IMG/VR virus record: IMGVR_UViG_3300020187_000120
Coordinates: 1 to 32,567 of that record
Direction: 5' to 3' (one strand)
From: a virus
Length of the DNA stretch: 32,567 nucleotides
How positions within the stretch are numbered: the first letter of the stretch is position 1; the number at the start of each line of letters is the position of its first letter. The translations under genes and the position numbers were made by a program. A model generated the notes under the pieces. It was not told the origin of the DNA. It searched no databases and worked only from the letters and a program-made list of their open reading frames with translations. Below are positions 30,535 through 32,567 of the stretch, one piece after another.

Positions 30535-31430
30535 TGAATCAATTAGGAGAGCTAGCTTACAACATATGGGATATTGAGTTTGGGGATCATTCCTCAGCTT
30601 TAGAGCGAGAAAGAAATGCCCTCCTAATTTCTGGATATCTTGATGTAAATTTAGGACAGTTAAATGTTCTTGTTAATACAGATTTTTGTCTGGATGTAGA
30701 AAAAGATAAAGTCTCTCCAGTTTTAGGTAAGGAGGAAAAGGCTATACTTACTCAACTATATTTAAAGGACTATCTTCAAAAGCAGTCCAGAAATGTATTA
30801 AGGAACGCCACTAGCGAGTCTTCAACCTCAACTCAATCTTCTGTTGGTGAATGGATAGAGCTTCGAGAAGGAGACACTACCATAAAAAGATCTATAGTTA
30901 GTGCTTCTACTCGAAATACTTCCGCAAAACTGTTGTCAGACTCCTCCAAGGAGGCTTCTAAGCTTTTAGAGAAATTAATACATTCTTACAACATGTACGG
31001 AGCAAGCCCGCTTCAAGTCGCTGGTGATGATGCAAATATCCAAATGACAGAAAGCGAGGTTCTTGATTTATTAATGATGGAGGAGAGTAAGAATGCTAAG
31101 AGGATAAATCAATTAGAATTCAAGCTGAATGCTACCGATGCTGAAATTAGTGATGTTAAATCTAAAATCAAAAGTCAGAAGATATCGGGATTTGCGAAGA
31201 CTTTCGTACTTCCTGCGGGCTCTGATGAGATATTTATTAACTGGTCTAGCGATTATAGCCCAACCACTCCACCCACAGTATTAATAGCTATGAGAAGTAG
31301 AAGCGATCAGGACCCAATTATTGCTCACAGAATAGAAGGAGCTCCTTCTGTGTACGGTGTGAATGTAGTGTTTTCTTCAAAGGTTCCAAACATGAATTAC
31401 TCTTTAGAGGTTTGTGCTTTTATAATATAA
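30534..31430 (+). CDS. Coiled-coil virion protein with beta-rich tip domain
   Basis: 298 aa. Residues 1-180 are helical (LLKNATSESS-type linkers between helices). About 180-215 is a heptad segment (ESKNAKRINQLEFKLNATDAEI). The C-terminal 85 residues (FAKTFVLPAGSDEIFINWSSDYSP ... DPIIAH ... VVFSSKVPNMNYSLEVCAF) form a beta sandwich. The tip is homologous to the end of the leftward fibre gene at 32116-32567: both keep F/Y-S..P.V, DPII and a final FS..PN.NY.LEV.A. H-type lectin-like domains have this layout. Probably a head fibre, neck or tail fibre that binds host glycans. Confidence 0.6.
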   Translation: MNQLGELAYNIWDIEFGDHSSALERERNALLISGYLDVNLGQLNVLVNTDFCLDVEKDKVSPVLGKEEKAILTQLYLKDYLQKQSRNVLRNATSESSTSTQSSVGEWIELREGDTTIKRSIVSASTRNTSAKLLSDSSKEASKLLEKLIHSYNMYGASPLQVAGDDANIQMTESEVLDLLMMEESKNAKRINQLEFKLNATDAEISDVKSKIKSQKISGFAKTFVLPAGSDEIFINWSSDYSPTTPPTVLIAMRSRSDQDPIIAHRIEGAPSVYGVNVVFSSKVPNMNYSLEVCAFII

Positions 31431-31437
31431 TTGCATT

Positions 31438-32052
31438 TTATTTATCTAAGTTATTTTCGTTTTTTGTCAATTGAGCAAATATACTTTCTTGAGCTTCGCT
31501 ATCTTCGTAATACCATCTGTACATAATATCACTCTTAGCTTTACTTATTTTACTTTCGAGTATTAGTATCTCCCCTTCAATAACCTCCAGAAGCTCTGAG
31601 TTGATTCCATCAATCTCGATATCAAGCTCAAGAGCTACTTTTAAGATAGCATTAAGGTCCCCAGAGCTCTTTCCCTCGCTGGCCTCATGGTATAGGTCAG
31701 ATCGACTTCTAGACTCCTCCTCGGTTAACTCTAGGGTTTTATCTGGATGAGTTTTTTTGACTATCTCTCTATATAAATCTTTAATTTGTTCATTATCTAT
31801 GGAATCTTTCTTTGTCGGGTCTCGTGATGCATTTTCAAATGGGTGCATTATGTTTTTGCTTGAGCAATATTTAAGCATTTCGGAAATGAACACCTCCTTG
31901 GCATGTTTGAATACTTCAGAAACTTCTTCGTTCTCCATATTCAAATAACTAATCTTGTGTTTTAATTTCTTAAACTTTCTCGAAAGCATTTCCTGTTGAG
32001 GTTCTGGAAGAGCTTTAGATATCTTGTTGTTAAGTTTTTTAGGCTTTTTCAT
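31438..32052 (-). CDS. J-domain protein (DnaJ-like), paralogue 2
   Basis: 204 aa from the ATG at 32052. An upstream in-frame ATG at 32082 would start inside the terminator hairpin and is rejected. LYREIVKKTHPDKTLELTEE (about 93-112) contains HPD (102-104). Basic N-terminal helix 1-35, HPF before the J-domain (70-72), and a C-terminal helical part with SDIMYRWYYED. The whole length parallels the J protein at 5789-6328. Should stimulate host DnaK for an unknown client. It is encoded leftward, convergent with the virion block, as its own unit after a terminator. Confidence 0.8.
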   Translation of the reverse strand: MKKPKKLNNKISKALPEPQQEMLSRKFKKLKHKISYLNMENEEVSEVFKHAKEVFISEMLKYCSSKNIMHPFENASRDPTKKDSIDNEQIKDLYREIVKKTHPDKTLELTEEESRSRSDLYHEASEGKSSGDLNAILKVALELDIEIDGINSELLEVIEGEILILESKISKAKSDIMYRWYYEDSEAQESIFAQLTKNENNLDK

Positions 32053-32061
32053 ATGTGTATG

Positions 32062-32066
32062 TACAC
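32062..32066 (-). promoter_or_regulatory. GTGTA-box candidate of the leftward J-domain gene
   Basis: On the minus strand GTGTACATACACATATG follows the terminator T run, with the box 14 nt before ATG. The same box-to-start spacing occurs before several rightward genes. Confidence 0.38.
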
Positions 32067-32093
32067 AAAAAAGACGGCCCAAAAGGGCCGTCT
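32066..32093 (-). terminator. Rho-independent terminator of the leftward fibre gene
   Basis: Leftward strand: AGACGGCCC-TTTT-GGGCCGTCT followed by a T run. A 9-bp G/C-rich stem, 23 nt past the stop of the 32116 gene. Confidence 0.92.
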
Positions 32094-32115
32094 AGGTTAA
32101 GGGTTTTAAGCTTGA

Positions 32116-32567
32116 TTACAGAGAAGCTAAGACTTCTAACTTGTAATTACCGTTAGGAATATCATCAGAGAACTGAAATGTAGCTTCTGAAGTAGAAACC
32201 GCACTAAGTTGAACTCCAATAATTGGATCATTTGCTCCACCTACCATTGTAGCAACAACTTTAGGGCTCGCAGAGAACGTTCTTCCAAACGATACAGTTT
32301 TACTTGTATCATTAGCAGTAAGATCTGCAGAAACCGCAACAACATCGTTGTCGCCGATCAGTTCACTCAAGCTTGAGATGTCAGATACTTCTTTAGCTTG
32401 TAAGCTAGAGATTTCACCATCAACGACTCCAGCCTCAAGGCTAGATGCGCTTGTTAGTGTTGCGACGTCAGACACTTCCTTAGCTTGTAAGCTAGAGATT
32501 TCAGTGTCTTTGGTTTCAACAGCATCTGAGAGATCAGATACTTCCTTAGCTTGTAAGCTAGAGATTT
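32116..32567 (-). CDS. Coiled-coil fibre protein, 5' end beyond window
   Basis: The reading frame stays open to the right edge, so the N-terminus is missing. A GTG at 32475 is inside the repeat region and is not the likely start. The visible part carries three copies of ISSLQAKEVSD (minus-strand codons in 32533-32565, 32467-32499, 32380-32412), which make a heptad coiled coil, probably trimeric. The C-terminal 70 residues (DTSKTVSFGRTFSASPKVVA ... NDPIIGVQLS ... FQFSDDIPNGNYKLEVLAS) are the same domain as the tip of 30534-31430. Probably a trimeric fibre with a lectin-like tip. Confidence 0.68.
   Translation of the reverse strand, partial: ISSLQAKEVSDLSDAVETKDTEISSLQAKEVSDVATLTSASSLEAGVVDGEISSLQAKEVSDISSLSELIGDNDVVAVSADLTANDTSKTVSFGRTFSASPKVVATMVGGANDPIIGVQLSAVSTSEATFQFSDDIPNGNYKLEVLASL
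32380..32565 (-). repeat. 33-bp coding repeats, three copies
   Basis: Units encoding ISSLQAKEVSD at 32380-32412, 32467-32499 and 32533-32565. The DNA is almost identical between copies, so the coiled-coil repeats arose by recent duplication, and more copies may lie beyond the edge. Confidence 0.8.

Noticed and set aside
1-32567. tRNA genes and integrase/attachment site
   Set aside because: No cloverleaf with a T-arm consensus and no integrase or excisionase-like ORF seen on reading both strands.

Overview
The window is part of an A/T-rich tailed bacteriophage (Caudoviricetes) genome. The evidence is a contiguous virion block: tail fibres, large terminase, portal, prohead protease with scaffold, decoration protein and major capsid protein. 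A lipobox protein implies a Gram-negative-type envelope in the host. Genes are packed with few Shine-Dalgarno motifs. The host cannot be named from sequence alone. Promoters of the TTGACT-N17-TATGTT type point to a host with an ordinary sigma-70 rather than the Bacteroidota type. The large aquatic-looking fibre and J-domain/PhoH content would fit a marine phage, which is inference.

Layout. (1) 1-5102, leftward: seventeen very small genes (20-102 aa), mostly of unknown function, probably early host-takeover genes. Most carry their own sigma-70-like promoter with an exact 17-nt spacer, and in most the start codon lies 5-6 nt past the -10 box, so the mRNAs should be leaderless. Nine copies of a 67-bp element made of two related 25-bp half-sites around a G/C-rich 17-bp spacer lie between gene stops and the next promoter. 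Four copies carry an extra 77-bp module, and one whole cassette is duplicated. At least six of these genes are under 60 codons and easily missed. (2) 5103-5788: divergent control region with one hypothetical gene, A/T-rich DNA and a palindrome-containing rightward promoter. (3) 5789-7874, rightward: J-domain protein, PhoH-like ATPase, a two-TM membrane protein and an EF-hand lipoprotein with a C-terminal TM segment (possible lysis pair). (4) 7879-18809: tail/fibre block, including three paralogous fibres that share a middle region but end in different binding modules (LamG, triple LamG, FG-GAP-like propeller), then a C1q-like fibre. (5) 18894-24426: membrane-anchored GAF-like protein, zinc ribbon/AT-hook protein, a sigma factor with a four-cysteine insert, a possible small terminase, a C2H2-ERCC4 nuclease and the large terminase. 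(6) 24484-31430: portal, protease-scaffold, decoration, major capsid protein, terminator, SAP-like protein and a coiled-coil protein with a beta-rich tip. (7) 31438-32567, leftward: a second J-domain protein paralogous to the first, and the 3' part of a coiled-coil fibre whose tip domain matches that of the convergent gene.

Working model (inference): host sigma-70 reads the left arm first. The phage sigma factor at 19854 may then direct late transcription from a GTGTA-containing box found 14-18 nt before several virion-region start codons.
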